A DNA stretch of 64,000 nucleotides from Deltaproteobacteria bacterium (GTDB lineage: Bacteria; SAR324; JACQKK01): positions 744,001 to 808,000 of the forward strand of contig JAOUEW010000001.1 in the NCBI GenBank assembly GCA_029858505.1, in the 5' to 3' direction. This document shows positions 44,526 through 54,252 of the stretch, piece after piece (the stretch's first letter is position 1; each line of letters begins with the position of its first letter). Both the position numbers and the translations under genes were made by a program. The notes under the pieces are model-generated. The model was not told the origin of the DNA and did not search any database. It saw nothing but the letters and a program-made list of their open reading frames with translations.

Positions 44526-44960
44526 ATGGTAGACGTGGAAGGAATGTTGAAGCAGGCCATGAAGTCGAAGGACGCCGTGGCGCTTTCCGCTTGGCGGGCG
44601 GTGAAGTCGAAAATGGGCGCCAAACTGACCGAAGCGGGGCGCAACCAAAAACCCCTCGACGCCCAAGAAGTGTTGCAGCTCATCCGCAAAGAATCTCGGG
44701 AGCGGGAAGAAGCCAACCAGTTTCTTAAACCCGACCAGCCGGAATTTCAGGAGAACGTGAAAATCATCGCCATTCTGGGGCAGCACATCCCCAAACAATT
44801 GTCGCCGGAAGAAGCCACGGCGGTGATTCAAAAAGTCATCGGCGAGGTGGGAGCCAAAACCCCCCAAGACATGGGCAAGGTGATGGGCGCTCTGAAAAAG
44901 TCTGGGGTAGAAATGGACATGGGGTTTGCCTCGGCCAAGGTGAAGGAACTGCTGGGATGA
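44526..44960 (+). CDS. YqeY/GatB-related protein
   Basis: 144-residue helical protein of the YqeY family, related to the C-terminal domain of GatB. KSKDAVALSAWRAVKSKM, the RKESREREEANQF helix and LGQHIPKQLSPEEATAVI are typical. YqeY is thought to act on tRNA-dependent processes; the exact function is unproven. ATG at 44526 with GGAGA upstream; it overlaps ggt by 4 bp. Confidence 0.85.
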   Translation: MVDVEGMLKQAMKSKDAVALSAWRAVKSKMGAKLTEAGRNQKPLDAQEVLQLIRKESREREEANQFLKPDQPEFQENVKIIAILGQHIPKQLSPEEATAVIQKVIGEVGAKTPQDMGKVMGALKKSGVEMDMGFASAKVKELLG

Positions 44961-46840
44961 GACCCAGAGGGTTTTGCCGTGTTGGCCGGGGGGGTGGCAG
45001 AATTTCAGTGTGGCTGGCGGGGGCCGCCCTGGGGGCTTGGCTGTTGGTGCCGGGTGCCGCCCTCCCGGCACCCCCGGGGGCGTCTGGCCAAGCCTCCGCG
45101 AAGTCCCCCGAAATCACCGAGCCGGAGAAACGGAGTCCTCGACTTACCGCCCCCGCACGGCAACCCTCTTCGCAACCTGCCCGGCTACCCGCCGCCCAGA
45201 CTGCCCAAAGCCGAAAGGGCATGGCGGTCACCGCCAATCCCCACGCCACCCGGGCGGCGGTGGAGGTGTTGCGGGCGGGGGGCAATGCCCTGGATGCCGC
45301 CATTGCGGCCCAGTGGGTGCTGAACGTGGTGGAGCCCCAATCCTCTGGCATGGGGGGGGGCGGGTTTCTGCTGCTCCATCTGCCGGATGGCCGCACCGTG
45401 GCCCTGGAAGGCCGGGAGACCGCCCCCGCCGCCGCCGGGCCGGATTTGTTTGTGGCGGGAGGCTCCCCCCAGCCGTTTTATCCCCAGCGCATCAGCGGGG
45501 GCAGACCGGTGGGGGTGCCGGGGCTGCCCGCCCTGCTGGCCGAAGCCCACCAACGTTACGGGCGTACCCCCTGGCCGCGGTTGACCGCCCCGGCCCAGGC
45601 TCTGGCCCGCCAAGGGTTCCCCGTATCTGCCCGGTTGGCCGCCCTGCTGGCCCAGGAGCAAGAGCGGCTGGGGAAGTTCCCCTCCACACGGAAAGTTTTT
45701 TTCTCTCCCGGCGGGGTGCCCTGGAAAGAGGGGGAAATTCTCAAACAGCCGGACCTGGCCGATACGTTGGAGGTCATCGGTCAGCAGGGGCCAGAACCCT
45801 TTTATCGGGGAAAAATTGCCCAGGACCTGGTGAACATCGTGCGCCGCACCCCGGAAAACCCCGGCCTGCTCACCCTGGAAGACTTGGCCGCCTATCATTC
45901 GCTCGAACACCCGACCCTGGATTCAACCTTTGGCGGGGCCAGGGTGGTATCGTTTGGTCCCCCCACATCTGGCGGGGTGGCCATGTTGGAAATATTGAAC
46001 CTGCTGGAAGCCCACCCTCCCCGGGGAAAGAACCCCTACAGCCCAGAAAACATTCACCGGTTTGTGCAGGCGGTGCGGGTGGCCTATGCCGACCGGGATC
46101 GCTGGCTGGCCGATGACGCCTTCGAGCGGGTGCCAGCCAAAGAATTGTCGGGCAAAGCATACGCCCGGCGCCGTTCCGCCGCCCTGGACTGGGATGGCCC
46201 TCTGGTGTCCGTGGAGGCGGGTGTTCCGCCGGGGTGGAGCGGCCCCCTGCCTGGGCTGGGGGCCAGCCTGGAGCAGCCCTCTACCACCCACCTGTCGGTG
46301 GTTGATGCCGACGGCATGGCGGTGAGCTTGACTTCGTCCATTGAAATGGCCTTTGGCAGCGGCCTGGTGGTTCCGGGGCGGGGGTTTTTGCTGAACAACC
46401 AATTGACCGATTTTTCTCCCCTGCCCGCCGACAGCCAGGGCCGCCCCGCGGCCAACCGGGTGGCCGGGGGCAAGCGCCCCCGCAGCAGCATGACCCCCCT
46501 GCTGGTGTTAAAAGATGGGAAGCCCTGGCTGGTGCTGGGTTCTCCCGGCGGGCCTCGTATTCCCCAATACACTGCCTGGGCACTGGTGCTGATGTTGGAA
46601 AACGGCTGGAGCGCCCCCCGGGCCTTGGCCGCCCCCCATGTGACCCACCTGGGAGGCACCACTTTTCTGGAGCCCTTCCCCCCCCTGACCCCGACCGCGC
46701 AAACATGGCTGGCCAAAAAGGGCCATCGGCTGGAGATGGTCCCCCAAGACAGCGGCCTCCATGCCGTCACCCGGCTGCCCAAAGGTTGGTGGCAAGGTAC
46801 GGCGGACCCTCGCCGCGAGGGCCTGCCCCTGGGGCCGTGA
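44957..46840 (+). CDS. ggt: Gamma-glutamyltransferase
   Basis: Periplasmic N-terminal nucleophile hydrolase that splits gamma-glutamyl bonds, as in glutathione. The N-terminus has a hydrophobic export segment (SVWLAGAALGAWLLVPGA). The precursor is cleaved before the catalytic Thr in PSTTHLSVVDADG. NPHATRAAVEVLRAGGNALDAA, trimmed: AAVEVLRAGGNALDAA, and SSGMGGGGFLL are also typical. 627 aa. It overlaps the YqeY gene by 4 bp and is followed by egtD. Confidence 0.93.
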   Translation: MRPRGFCRVGRGGGRISVWLAGAALGAWLLVPGAALPAPPGASGQASAKSPEITEPEKRSPRLTAPARQPSSQPARLPAAQTAQSRKGMAVTANPHATRAAVEVLRAGGNALDAAIAAQWVLNVVEPQSSGMGGGGFLLLHLPDGRTVALEGRETAPAAAGPDLFVAGGSPQPFYPQRISGGRPVGVPGLPALLAEAHQRYGRTPWPRLTAPAQALARQGFPVSARLAALLAQEQERLGKFPSTRKVFFSPGGVPWKEGEILKQPDLADTLEVIGQQGPEPFYRGKIAQDLVNIVRRTPENPGLLTLEDLAAYHSLEHPTLDSTFGGARVVSFGPPTSGGVAMLEILNLLEAHPPRGKNPYSPENIHRFVQAVRVAYADRDRWLADDAFERVPAKELSGKAYARRRSAALDWDGPLVSVEAGVPPGWSGPLPGLGASLEQPSTTHLSVVDADGMAVSLTSSIEMAFGSGLVVPGRGFLLNNQLTDFSPLPADSQGRPAANRVAGGKRPRSSMTPLLVLKDGKPWLVLGSPGGPRIPQYTAWALVLMLENGWSAPRALAAPHVTHLGGTTFLEPFPPLTPTAQTWLAKKGHRLEMVPQDSGLHAVTRLPKGWWQGTADPRREGLPLGP

Positions 46841-46939
46841 GATTGTGAAGACGGGTGAAGTCGAGGGGGGCCTTCAACCGGTTTGACTCCCCCCGCTTGG
46901 GGGCCTAAAATGTTTTTGTTCCCCCCTTCAGGTCTGCCC

Positions 46940-47941
46940 ATGCATCCACCGGCTCCTCCCCTTCGATCCCATCCTCGCTTGCAACTGCACCACAGCGCGC
47001 CGCTGGACCTGCATGCTTCCTTTGCTCAGGATGTGGCCATAGGCTTGGCCAAAACCCCCAAGCAGATTCCACCCAAATATTTCTACGACCAGGCGGGTTC
47101 TCTGTTGTTCGAGGAGATTACCCGGCTGGATGCCTATTACCTGACCCGGCTAGAGCGGGTCATTTTGGCCCAAGGGCTGCGAGATATTCTGGCCCTCGTG
47201 CCCGCACGGGTGGCCGTGGTGGAGTTTGGCAGCGGCAGCGCCGACAAAACCCGTGCCGTGCTAGCGGCCTTGATGGCCCGCCAGGGGCGGCTGGATTATA
47301 TTCCCATTGATATTTCCTCTTCCGCCGTGGCTCAGTATGGCCAAACCCTGTTGGCGGAATTTCCCGACCTGCACATACAGGGCATGATTTCCGATTACCC
47401 TCAGGCCATCCAGCGGTTGGGGGGTGCGGCAGAATCCCCCCGTCTGTTTTTGTTTCTGGGCTCTAGTCTGGGAAATTTCACCCCAGAGGAGTCGGTGGAG
47501 TTTTTAGGAAACGTGCGGGCCGTGATGGGCAAAGAGGACCGGTTTCTGCTGGGGGCAGACATGGCCAAGGATCCCGCCGTGTTAAACGCGGCCTATGATG
47601 ACCCCCAGGGGGTCACCGCCCGGTTTAACGTAAACCTGCTGGCCCGCATCAACCGTGAACTGGCCGGGGGGTTTGAATTGTCTCGGTTTGCCCACCGGGC
47701 CTGGTACCTGCCAGAACACCATCGGGTGGAAATGCACTTGGAAAGTTTGGAGGATCAAATTGTGCCCGTGGGGGCCAGGGGAATTTCTTTCCGTAAAGGG
47801 GAAACCATCCATACGGAAAACTCTTACAAATACACCCCCCCCTTGCTAACGACCATCGTGCAGCAGTCTGGTTTGGTCCCCCTGGGCCAATGGAGCGATG
47901 AGCGGGGCTGGTTTACCCTGAATATGCTGGGCCCAGCTTGA
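46940..47941 (+). CDS. egtD: L-histidine N-alpha-methyltransferase EgtD
   Basis: SAM-dependent trimethylation of histidine to hercynine, the first step to ergothioneine. IPPKYFYDQAGS near the start, the SAM site EFGSGSADKTR, IPIDISSSAV, FLGSSLGNFTPEE, and TIHTENSYKY near the C-terminus match EgtD closely. The ATG at 46940 is chosen for AGGT upstream; 46910 is an alternative. egtB is not adjacent, but ggt is directly upstream, an unusual pairing. Confidence 0.88.
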   Translation: MHPPAPPLRSHPRLQLHHSAPLDLHASFAQDVAIGLAKTPKQIPPKYFYDQAGSLLFEEITRLDAYYLTRLERVILAQGLRDILALVPARVAVVEFGSGSADKTRAVLAALMARQGRLDYIPIDISSSAVAQYGQTLLAEFPDLHIQGMISDYPQAIQRLGGAAESPRLFLFLGSSLGNFTPEESVEFLGNVRAVMGKEDRFLLGADMAKDPAVLNAAYDDPQGVTARFNVNLLARINRELAGGFELSRFAHRAWYLPEHHRVEMHLESLEDQIVPVGARGISFRKGETIHTENSYKYTPPLLTTIVQQSGLVPLGQWSDERGWFTLNMLGPA

Positions 47942-48238
47942 AGCATGGAACCATCCTTGCAGTCTATCCCACCTATGGTATTGGGCAGGGGGTCAAAAAC
48001 ATCTGAAAACCCTGGAATTTGATTCGATTCCAGGAAATGTAGGTTGTTTTTTGAGGCATAAATACCACAGCGGATCGGATTCTTGAGGAAAAAATTCCAC
48101 AGGGAACCAAGCCTGTGGTTTGGGCCAGCCAGTTGGCGGGTTTCGACAGCCTATGGTAAACTTACAAGAGAAATTCCCGATAGGATTATTGGGAATCACA
48201 GCCACCCACGGATATATCCCACGACGCAAGGAAAAACC

Positions 48239-49366
48239 ATGAATCGCAAAGGATGGAAAATATTGGCGGTGATGGCGGCTTTATTGTTTGAGACCTCCAA
48301 CCTGTGGGCAGTCCCGAATGTGCTGCTCACTGAATATTACCAAAACGATATCCGCGCCATGGCCATGGGCCAGGCCTATGGCCCCCTGGCCCGGGGAGAG
48401 GGCGCCCTGTACTACAACCCGGCGGGGCTGGTGCAATATGACATGGACATTAAAATCGAAGGCTCCATGTTGATGGGGGGAGACTGGGTATTCGTGCAGG
48501 ACCTGCTGGCTGCCCAGACAGGGGGCCCTGCTACTGTTTTAAACTTCCAAACCAAGTGGGCCAACAAATCCCCCCAGGGGATGTATCAGTATGCTTTCAA
48601 CGGTGTGGCCAACATGGCCAAATTCCATTGGGGAATTGGGGCTGGAGTGGTGGATAATCATATTTCGCAATATACGTTTTCCGCAACGCAAATCACCCCA
48701 TCTGAAACCGCGGTAGAAACCCGGTTTGCCAGTCTGGGGTTTGATATGCTGGAAGGTCGGCTGCTGGTGGGCATGACCTACAAACCCATCCGATTCTCGA
48801 AGGGAAGTGCTCCTGCCACCAATTTCGGGGGTACCCTTCCTCCGTTAACCTACACGACCGACGTCACGTCTTCCCTGGATGTGGGGATGATTTACCGCAT
48901 GGAAATGATGTCGGCTTTGCGGGGGCAATGGAGCCTGACCATGCTGAACGCCGGAGGGGTGAATCTGACCAACAATGCCAGTACGGTTCCCCAAACCATG
49001 AACTTCGGGTTTTCGTTTCAACCCAAGTTTTCCGCGGCCGAAATGTTGATTTCCGCCGAGATGGAAGACGTGCTGGCCCAGTCCTTTCGTTATGACCCGA
49101 TCACCCTGACCAATCACAAGCGCTCTCCGTTTCTTAAATCCCATGTGGGGATGGAACTGGGTTTTTGGCGCACCACCACGGGCAACCACATTCTGAATCT
49201 GCGGGGGGGGCTCAACCGTGGGCAACCCACCTATGGTTGGGAGTTAAATCTGTGGTCGACCATCCGGTTGGGATACGTGTTTTATGGAGACAATCAGGGT
49301 TGGGATAAGAACCCCATCGTCACAAAGAACACCTATGCGTTTGCCGCCATGGGCCTAGGGTTCTAA
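48239..49366 (+). CDS. Outer-membrane protein, FadL/OmpP1-like
   Basis: Signal peptide (ILAVMAALLFETSNLWA), then the family mark AMAMGQAYGPLARGEGALYYNPAGL, trimmed: GEGALYYNPAGL. The remainder is a long alternating beta-strand sequence (about 340 residues) ending in aromatic-rich AFAAMGLGF. Resembles FadL/PorV-like barrels for hydrophobic compounds. AAGGAAAA precedes the ATG. Single-gene unit with its own terminator. Confidence 0.78.
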   Translation: MNRKGWKILAVMAALLFETSNLWAVPNVLLTEYYQNDIRAMAMGQAYGPLARGEGALYYNPAGLVQYDMDIKIEGSMLMGGDWVFVQDLLAAQTGGPATVLNFQTKWANKSPQGMYQYAFNGVANMAKFHWGIGAGVVDNHISQYTFSATQITPSETAVETRFASLGFDMLEGRLLVGMTYKPIRFSKGSAPATNFGGTLPPLTYTTDVTSSLDVGMIYRMEMMSALRGQWSLTMLNAGGVNLTNNASTVPQTMNFGFSFQPKFSAAEMLISAEMEDVLAQSFRYDPITLTNHKRSPFLKSHVGMELGFWRTTTGNHILNLRGGLNRGQPTYGWELNLWSTIRLGYVFYGDNQGWDKNPIVTKNTYAFAAMGLGF

Positions 49367-49391
49367 GAAGGAAGCCTACCCATTCAGAAAT

Positions 49392-49424
49392 AAAAAAGCC
49401 CCCGGAAAACCGGGGGCTTTTTTG
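49392..49424. terminator. Bidirectional terminator between OM protein and dtd
   Basis: AAAAGCCCCCGG and CCGGGGGCTTTT pair around a short A-rich loop with A and T flanks, so it can end both the plus-strand outer-membrane protein gene and the minus-strand moaA-mur-dtd run. Confidence 0.85.
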
Positions 49425-49460
49425 TTGGTGGTGCTTGCTTCTTTCACCCATCTATCTTGC

Positions 49461-49913
49461 TCACCAGCCCATCTCTTGGCTGTCTAACAAAATCGTTACC
49501 GGACCCTGGTTGACCAAGTGCACGTCCATGTCGGCACCAAACTGGCCGGTTTGGGTGTGGGGCACCCGGCCACGGCAAATGTCTGCGAAGCGTTGAAACA
49601 ACCCAGACGCCTTCTCCGGTTCCAACGCCCGCATAAAGTTGGGGCGGCGGCCCTTGCGGGCATCGGCATACAGGGTGAATTGGGGAACCAGCACCAGGGT
49701 TCCCCCCGTGTCGGCCAGCGACCGGTTCATCCGCCCCTCTTCATCGGGAAAAATTCGCAAGGTAATCATCTTGTCGGCCATGGGTTCCAACAGGGATTCT
49801 ACATCTCCCTGGCAAAAGCCCACCAACACGGCCAGGCCAGGGCCCTGGGGCTGGTTGTGATGGCCGGGAAAGGTGACCCAGGCGGTGGTGGTTCGTTGCA
49901 GCAGTAGTCGCAT
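49461..49913 (-). CDS. dtd: D-aminoacyl-tRNA deacylase
   Basis: Removes D-amino acids from charged tRNAs. LVLVPQFTLYADARKGRRPNF, trimmed: PQFTLYADARKGRRPNF, and the Gly-Pro pair in NQGPVTILLDS (cross-subunit motif) are diagnostic. The ATG at 49913 lies right after the ftsQ stop. 150 aa. Last gene of the moaA-murC-murB-ftsQ-dtd run. Confidence 0.93.
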   Translation of the reverse strand: MRLLLQRTTTAWVTFPGHHNQPQGPGLAVLVGFCQGDVESLLEPMADKMITLRIFPDEEGRMNRSLADTGGTLVLVPQFTLYADARKGRRPNFMRALEPEKASGLFQRFADICRGRVPHTQTGQFGADMDVHLVNQGPVTILLDSQEMGW

Positions 49914-49914
49914 G

Positions 49915-50682
49915 TTAGGGCTCTGGGCGAAAATACATGCGGGCGGGGGCCAGCCGCAGGTCCACCACCCGGAAGAGGCGGGTGTCATCCGTCTGGGAGG
50001 CCCATGCTTGGTAGGCCACCAGGGCTTCCAGCAGGCCTGCTCCGGGGGTTAGCCACAGGTCTGGGCCGGGGGCGGGGGCCGTCAGCCGGGTGACCAGGGG
50101 GTTTCGCCCGTCCGCGGTCAGGGTGGCCCAATTGTTCAAGCCCACCTGCCGGGCGGCCGCCAGGGCGGCCAAGCCCCGGGTCACGGCAGCCACGTTCAGT
50201 TTTTCTCCCGGGCGACCGGGCAGGGGTGCCCCCGCCAGCCGGGGCAGCCGCAACCCCTGGGCAGAGGTCGCTTGCCCCACAATCACCCCCTCGTCATCCA
50301 GCAACAGAAAGCGGCCATCGCGCCCCAGGGCCAGGGCCAGGGGTTTGCGTTCTTCCACCCACAGCCACAATCCCCCAGGGAACCGCCGCCGGGCGTCGGC
50401 TTGGCGCACCTGAGGGTGGGTGCTTAATCGTTGGGCAATTTGAAACGGGTCTAGTTGGTTCAGGGGTGTGCCGGGGCCGAGCCCCGTCCATTGAAGAATT
50501 TCTTGTCGGGTCAATTCTTGGTTGCCTTCCACCTGAACCCGCGCCAGGGGGGCGGTGTACAGCATGGCCCCCTGGGTCAGCAGCCCCAACACCAGCCAAG
50601 CCGCCGACAGCACCATCACCACCCGCAGCCAGGGGAACCACTTGGCCCATGCTTGGTGAAAAGGGGAAGGAGATTTCTTCAT
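49915..50682 (-). CDS. ftsQ: Cell division protein FtsQ
   Basis: Bitopic division protein: one transmembrane helix near residues 20-45, then a POTRA domain (VQVEGNQELTRQEILQW) and a beta domain (RRRFPGGLWLWVEERKPLAL, trimmed: LWLWVEERKP). 255 aa. It overlaps murB by 4 bp, the usual order in division/cell-wall clusters. Confidence 0.88.
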   Translation of the reverse strand: MKKSPSPFHQAWAKWFPWLRVVMVLSAAWLVLGLLTQGAMLYTAPLARVQVEGNQELTRQEILQWTGLGPGTPLNQLDPFQIAQRLSTHPQVRQADARRRFPGGLWLWVEERKPLALALGRDGRFLLLDDEGVIVGQATSAQGLRLPRLAGAPLPGRPGEKLNVAAVTRGLAALAAARQVGLNNWATLTADGRNPLVTRLTAPAPGPDLWLTPGAGLLEALVAYQAWASQTDDTRLFRVVDLRLAPARMYFRPEP

Positions 50683-51635
50683 GGCTGGCTTTTCTGAATG
50701 ACCGGTGGCGGATGCACCGCCAACGGTTGAACCTCCATTTCTAACCCAATGCCGAACCGGCGTTCTACTTCCGCTCGAATTCGCTCCACCAGGGTCAACA
50801 CATCGGCAGCGGTGGCACCGCCTCGGTTTACGATAAAGTTGGCGTGCTTCTCACTCACCTGGGCCCCTCCCAAGGTTACCCCCTTCAAGCCCGCTTCTTG
50901 AATCAACCGGGCGGCGTGGTCGCCTGGGGGGTTTTTGAACACCGACCCGCAGTTGGGGAAGTCTCGGGGTTGGGTGGCCCGGCGTTTGTCTTGAATGTCT
51001 TTCTCTCGCTGGGTCATGTCCTGTTCGGTCATGGCGGCCAACTGAAATTCCGCCGACAGCACCACCACCCCTTGTTGGGCCGACAGGGGCGAATGGCGGT
51101 AGGCAAAGGGCAGGTTGGCGGCGGGCAGGTCTTCTACCAGGCCCGTGGCAGGGCGAAACACCCGCGCGGAACGAAGGAAAGCCGCGGTTTCTTTACCGTG
51201 GGCCCCGGCGTTCATGGCTACGGCCCCCCCCAGGGTGCCGGGGATGGCGGTAAGGAACTCCATACCCCCCAGCCCCCAGGCGCGGCAGCGCCGCACGAAC
51301 ACCGGGTTGCTGACCCCGGCACCAGCCCGCACCAGGTCTTCCCCACAGCGCTCAATTTCAGCAAAACCTTTTCCCAGCCGAATGACCACCCCGTCCACGC
51401 CTTCATCCGGGGCTAGCACGTTGGAGCCCTTCCCCAGAAAGGCCCAGGCCGTCTGGCGGTGGGCCAGCACTTGGAACAACCTCTCCAGGTCCTGTTCCGA
51501 TTCGACATCCACCAAGCAGCGGGCCGGGCCGCCAATGGCCAGGGTGGTGGCCTGGGCCAGGGGCATTCCGGGCCTCACCCGCGAGTGTGTGAGGACCTGT
51601 TGCAGTTCGCTGGCCAGGGGGTCGGGGCTGGTCAT
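50679..51635 (-). CDS. murB: UDP-N-acetylenolpyruvoylglucosamine reductase
   Basis: FAD enzyme giving UDP-MurNAc. FLGKGSNVLAPD and FLTAIPGTLGGAVAMNAGA (FAD-binding), the catalytic Ser in NCGSVFKNP, and a C-terminal Glu in EVERRFGIGLEMEVQPL, trimmed: RRFGIGLEMEV. ATG at 51635 chosen for 4-bp overlap with murC; an upstream in-frame start would invade murC. 318 aa. Confidence 0.95.
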   Translation of the reverse strand: MTSPDPLASELQQVLTHSRVRPGMPLAQATTLAIGGPARCLVDVESEQDLERLFQVLAHRQTAWAFLGKGSNVLAPDEGVDGVVIRLGKGFAEIERCGEDLVRAGAGVSNPVFVRRCRAWGLGGMEFLTAIPGTLGGAVAMNAGAHGKETAAFLRSARVFRPATGLVEDLPAANLPFAYRHSPLSAQQGVVVLSAEFQLAAMTEQDMTQREKDIQDKRRATQPRDFPNCGSVFKNPPGDHAARLIQEAGLKGVTLGGAQVSEKHANFIVNRGGATAADVLTLVERIRAEVERRFGIGLEMEVQPLAVHPPPVIQKSQP

Positions 51636-53095
51636 GGGGCGGTACCCATCAGTTCTGGGCCCAGTTTCCAAATGTCGCCCGCCCCCATGGTCACCAATAG
51701 CCCGGTGGCGTGGGCCGTGGGCAGGCTGCCATTTTGGGCCAGGGTCAGCAGATCCCGCCAATGGGCCAAGCGGTGGGCCGAGGGATGATGGGGGAGATGG
51801 TCCAAAATGGTGCGGGCATCAATCCCCGGCACCGGGGCTTCCCTGGCTCCATACACGTCGGTCACAAACACATGCTGGGCTGGGGCCAGGGCCTGGGCAA
51901 ATTCCTGGGCAAAGTGTTGGGTGCGGGAATACAGGTGGGGTTGGAACACCACCGTCAGCGGCGAGCCGTACATGCGTAAAAATCCTTCCAGGGTCACCCG
52001 CACTTCGGTGGGGTGATGGGCGTAGTCATCGAACAGGTGCAGGCCCCGCCAGGTTCCCAAAAACTGTTGGCGGCGGTCCACCCCAGAAAATTCTCCCAGG
52101 GCCTGGGCCAGCCCCCCCAGGTTTTCTCCACCGCTGCCCCAGGTTAAGGTGGGCGCGCGCCGGGTCCAGCCCAGGGCGGTGGCGGCCACCCCCGCCATGT
52201 TCTGGGCGTTTTGTTCTCCCCCCAGGGGAGAAACCACGGTGAGGGGTCCCCAGGGGGTGTCCAGGCGCACCTCCATGCGGCCCGGCGCCATGGACAGCAC
52301 CTGGGCCCGCACATCGGCCTTGGGCCCCAGGCCGTAGGATAACTTTCCGGCCTTGCACCCGGCGGCGGCTTCTCGGGCTCCAGGGTCATCCCATCCATAC
52401 ACCAGCAGTCCCCCCGGAGGAATCCGCTCTAAGAATGCCCGGAAGGCGGCTTTGAGTTCGGCCAGGGTGCCGTGATGATCCAGGTGGTCTTCCTCCAGGT
52501 TGGTGAGCAGAACGCCCTGGGGAGACATGTTCACAAAACTGCCGTCGCTCTCGTCGGCTTCGGCCACCAGCACGCCCTGGGCAGAGGTATCGCCCACCAG
52601 CAGGTTTCGCCCCTGGAACTGGCGCACCACACCCCCCACCAGGGCGTTGGGGTTGATGCCGCCCCGGCGCAGCACCCCGGCCAGCCAAGCCGAACTGGTG
52701 GTCTTGCCATGGGTGCCCGCCACCGCCAGGGTGGCCCAGCGCCGGGTGAGGGCCCCCAGCACTTGCGAACGGTGGTAACGGGGCAGCCCCAGCCGCTGCA
52801 CCTGGGCCCATACGGGGTTGTCTGGCCGCACCGCCGAGGAATACACCACCGCCCCCGCTTGCTCCAAGGGGGCCGATCCATGGCCCACCCACACGGGAAT
52901 GTTCAATTCGGCCAGACGGTCGAGCTGGCCGCCGGGGGCCTGGTCGCTGCCAGAGACCCTATACCCCAGATGGTGGAGCAGCTCCGCCAGCCCGCTCATG
53001 CCAATGCCCCCCGCCCCCAGAAAGTGGGTGGGCCGGGAGGCATCGGGGAGTTCATGGGGAATGGGTTGGGTGGGCATGGCGGAGCTGGGCGGCAT
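51632..53095 (-). CDS. murC: UDP-N-acetylmuramate-L-alanine ligase
   Basis: Mur ligase adding L-Ala. ATP motif AGTHGKTTSSAWL, FLGAGGIGMSGLAE (Rossmann start), DDYAHHPTEV and VFQPHLYSRTQHF all match MurC. 487 aa. ATGs at 53095 and 53077 are candidates. It follows moaA by 5 bp, an unusual head for a mur/fts run. Confidence 0.95.
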   Translation of the reverse strand: MPPSSAMPTQPIPHELPDASRPTHFLGAGGIGMSGLAELLHHLGYRVSGSDQAPGGQLDRLAELNIPVWVGHGSAPLEQAGAVVYSSAVRPDNPVWAQVQRLGLPRYHRSQVLGALTRRWATLAVAGTHGKTTSSAWLAGVLRRGGINPNALVGGVVRQFQGRNLLVGDTSAQGVLVAEADESDGSFVNMSPQGVLLTNLEEDHLDHHGTLAELKAAFRAFLERIPPGGLLVYGWDDPGAREAAAGCKAGKLSYGLGPKADVRAQVLSMAPGRMEVRLDTPWGPLTVVSPLGGEQNAQNMAGVAATALGWTRRAPTLTWGSGGENLGGLAQALGEFSGVDRRQQFLGTWRGLHLFDDYAHHPTEVRVTLEGFLRMYGSPLTVVFQPHLYSRTQHFAQEFAQALAPAQHVFVTDVYGAREAPVPGIDARTILDHLPHHPSAHRLAHWRDLLTLAQNGSLPTAHATGLLVTMGAGDIWKLGPELMGTAP

Positions 53096-53100
53096 GGGGG

Positions 53101-54126
53101 TTACCCCCCCACCTGGTGCATAGACACCCGGCGGCCGGAGGCGGGGGGATGCAAGCCCCGTTGTTCAGAATATCGGTCGGAGCGGGACGTCCATTGGCTG
53201 GCAATCAACCGGGCCAAGTCTTGGTTGCTGGCGCCCTGGCGCAAGGGCTCTCGCAGGTTCAAGCCCTCCCGGGCGAACAGACAGGTGTAAAACACCCCCG
53301 CCGCCGACAGCCGGGCCCGGGTGCACCCGGCGCAAAACGGCTGGGTAATGGAAGAGATGAACCCCACCTCGCCCTTGCCATCGCCATACCGATAGCGGGA
53401 AGCCACCCCCCCCATGCCGGGCTCGGTCTCCAGGGGCTCCAGCCCAAAGCGGCGCGCTAGCCGGGCGCGAATTTCAGCCGAAGGGACCACTTGCTCGGCG
53501 TTCCAGGGGTGCAGGGTTCCGGCGTCCATGTATTCAATCAATCTCAGCACGGCCCCGGTCTCTCGGGCAAACTGGGCCAGGTCCTCCAGGCCGTGGTCGT
53601 TCACCCCGCGCTGCACCACGGTGTTGATCTTCAGGGGGGTTAACCCCTGGGCCAGGGCTTGGTGAATTCCCTCCACCACCCGTTCTGGGTGGCCCCGGCC
53701 TCCGTTCATGCGGGCAAACACCTTGGGGTCCAGGCTGTCCAGGCTCACGGTGACCCGTTTCAACCCGGCCTGCTTCAGGGCCTGGGCCTGGGCGGCCAGG
53801 TGCCAGCCATTGGTGGTCAGGGCCACTTCTTCTACCCCCGGCAGGGCCGTCAGCCCCGCCACCAAGCGGGATACCCCCGGCCTCAACAGGGGTTCGCCTC
53901 CAGTCACCCGCACCCGGGCGGCACCCAGCCCGGCAAATATCCCGGCCAGCCGAAGGATTTCCTCATCGGTCAGCACTTGCTCCGGGGCGGAAAAATCGGG
54001 CGATTCGTTGCCCAGCGGGTGGTTTCCCCGGGGGGGCAGGCAATACACACAGCGAAAGTTACACCGGTCGGTGACCGACAGGCGCAGGGTGCCCAGGGGG
54101 CGACCCAGCAGGTCGTGGGGATTCAT
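53101..54126 (-). CDS. moaA: GTP 3',8-cyclase MoaA
   Basis: Radical SAM enzyme of molybdenum cofactor synthesis. CNFRCVYCLPP (4Fe-4S/SAM), VRVTGGEPLL, and a second cluster region FCAGCTRARLSAAGVFYTC. The C-terminus is GG, as required by MoaA. 341 aa. ATG at 54126 with an excellent AAAGGAG. No other moa gene is in the window. Confidence 0.94.
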   Translation of the reverse strand: MNPHDLLGRPLGTLRLSVTDRCNFRCVYCLPPRGNHPLGNESPDFSAPEQVLTDEEILRLAGIFAGLGAARVRVTGGEPLLRPGVSRLVAGLTALPGVEEVALTTNGWHLAAQAQALKQAGLKRVTVSLDSLDPKVFARMNGGRGHPERVVEGIHQALAQGLTPLKINTVVQRGVNDHGLEDLAQFARETGAVLRLIEYMDAGTLHPWNAEQVVPSAEIRARLARRFGLEPLETEPGMGGVASRYRYGDGKGEVGFISSITQPFCAGCTRARLSAAGVFYTCLFAREGLNLREPLRQGASNQDLARLIASQWTSRSDRYSEQRGLHPPASGRRVSMHQVGG

Positions 54127-54252
54127 TCGGCTCCTTTCCAAGGGGAGGCCGGAAGGTTTCCCCGCCGGCCCTGTCGTTCCCGCGTCCGTGGCGGTTGGGG
54201 CGTTAGGCCCGCGGGAATCGGAGAGAATGAGACTATTCGTTTAGGTTTTGCG

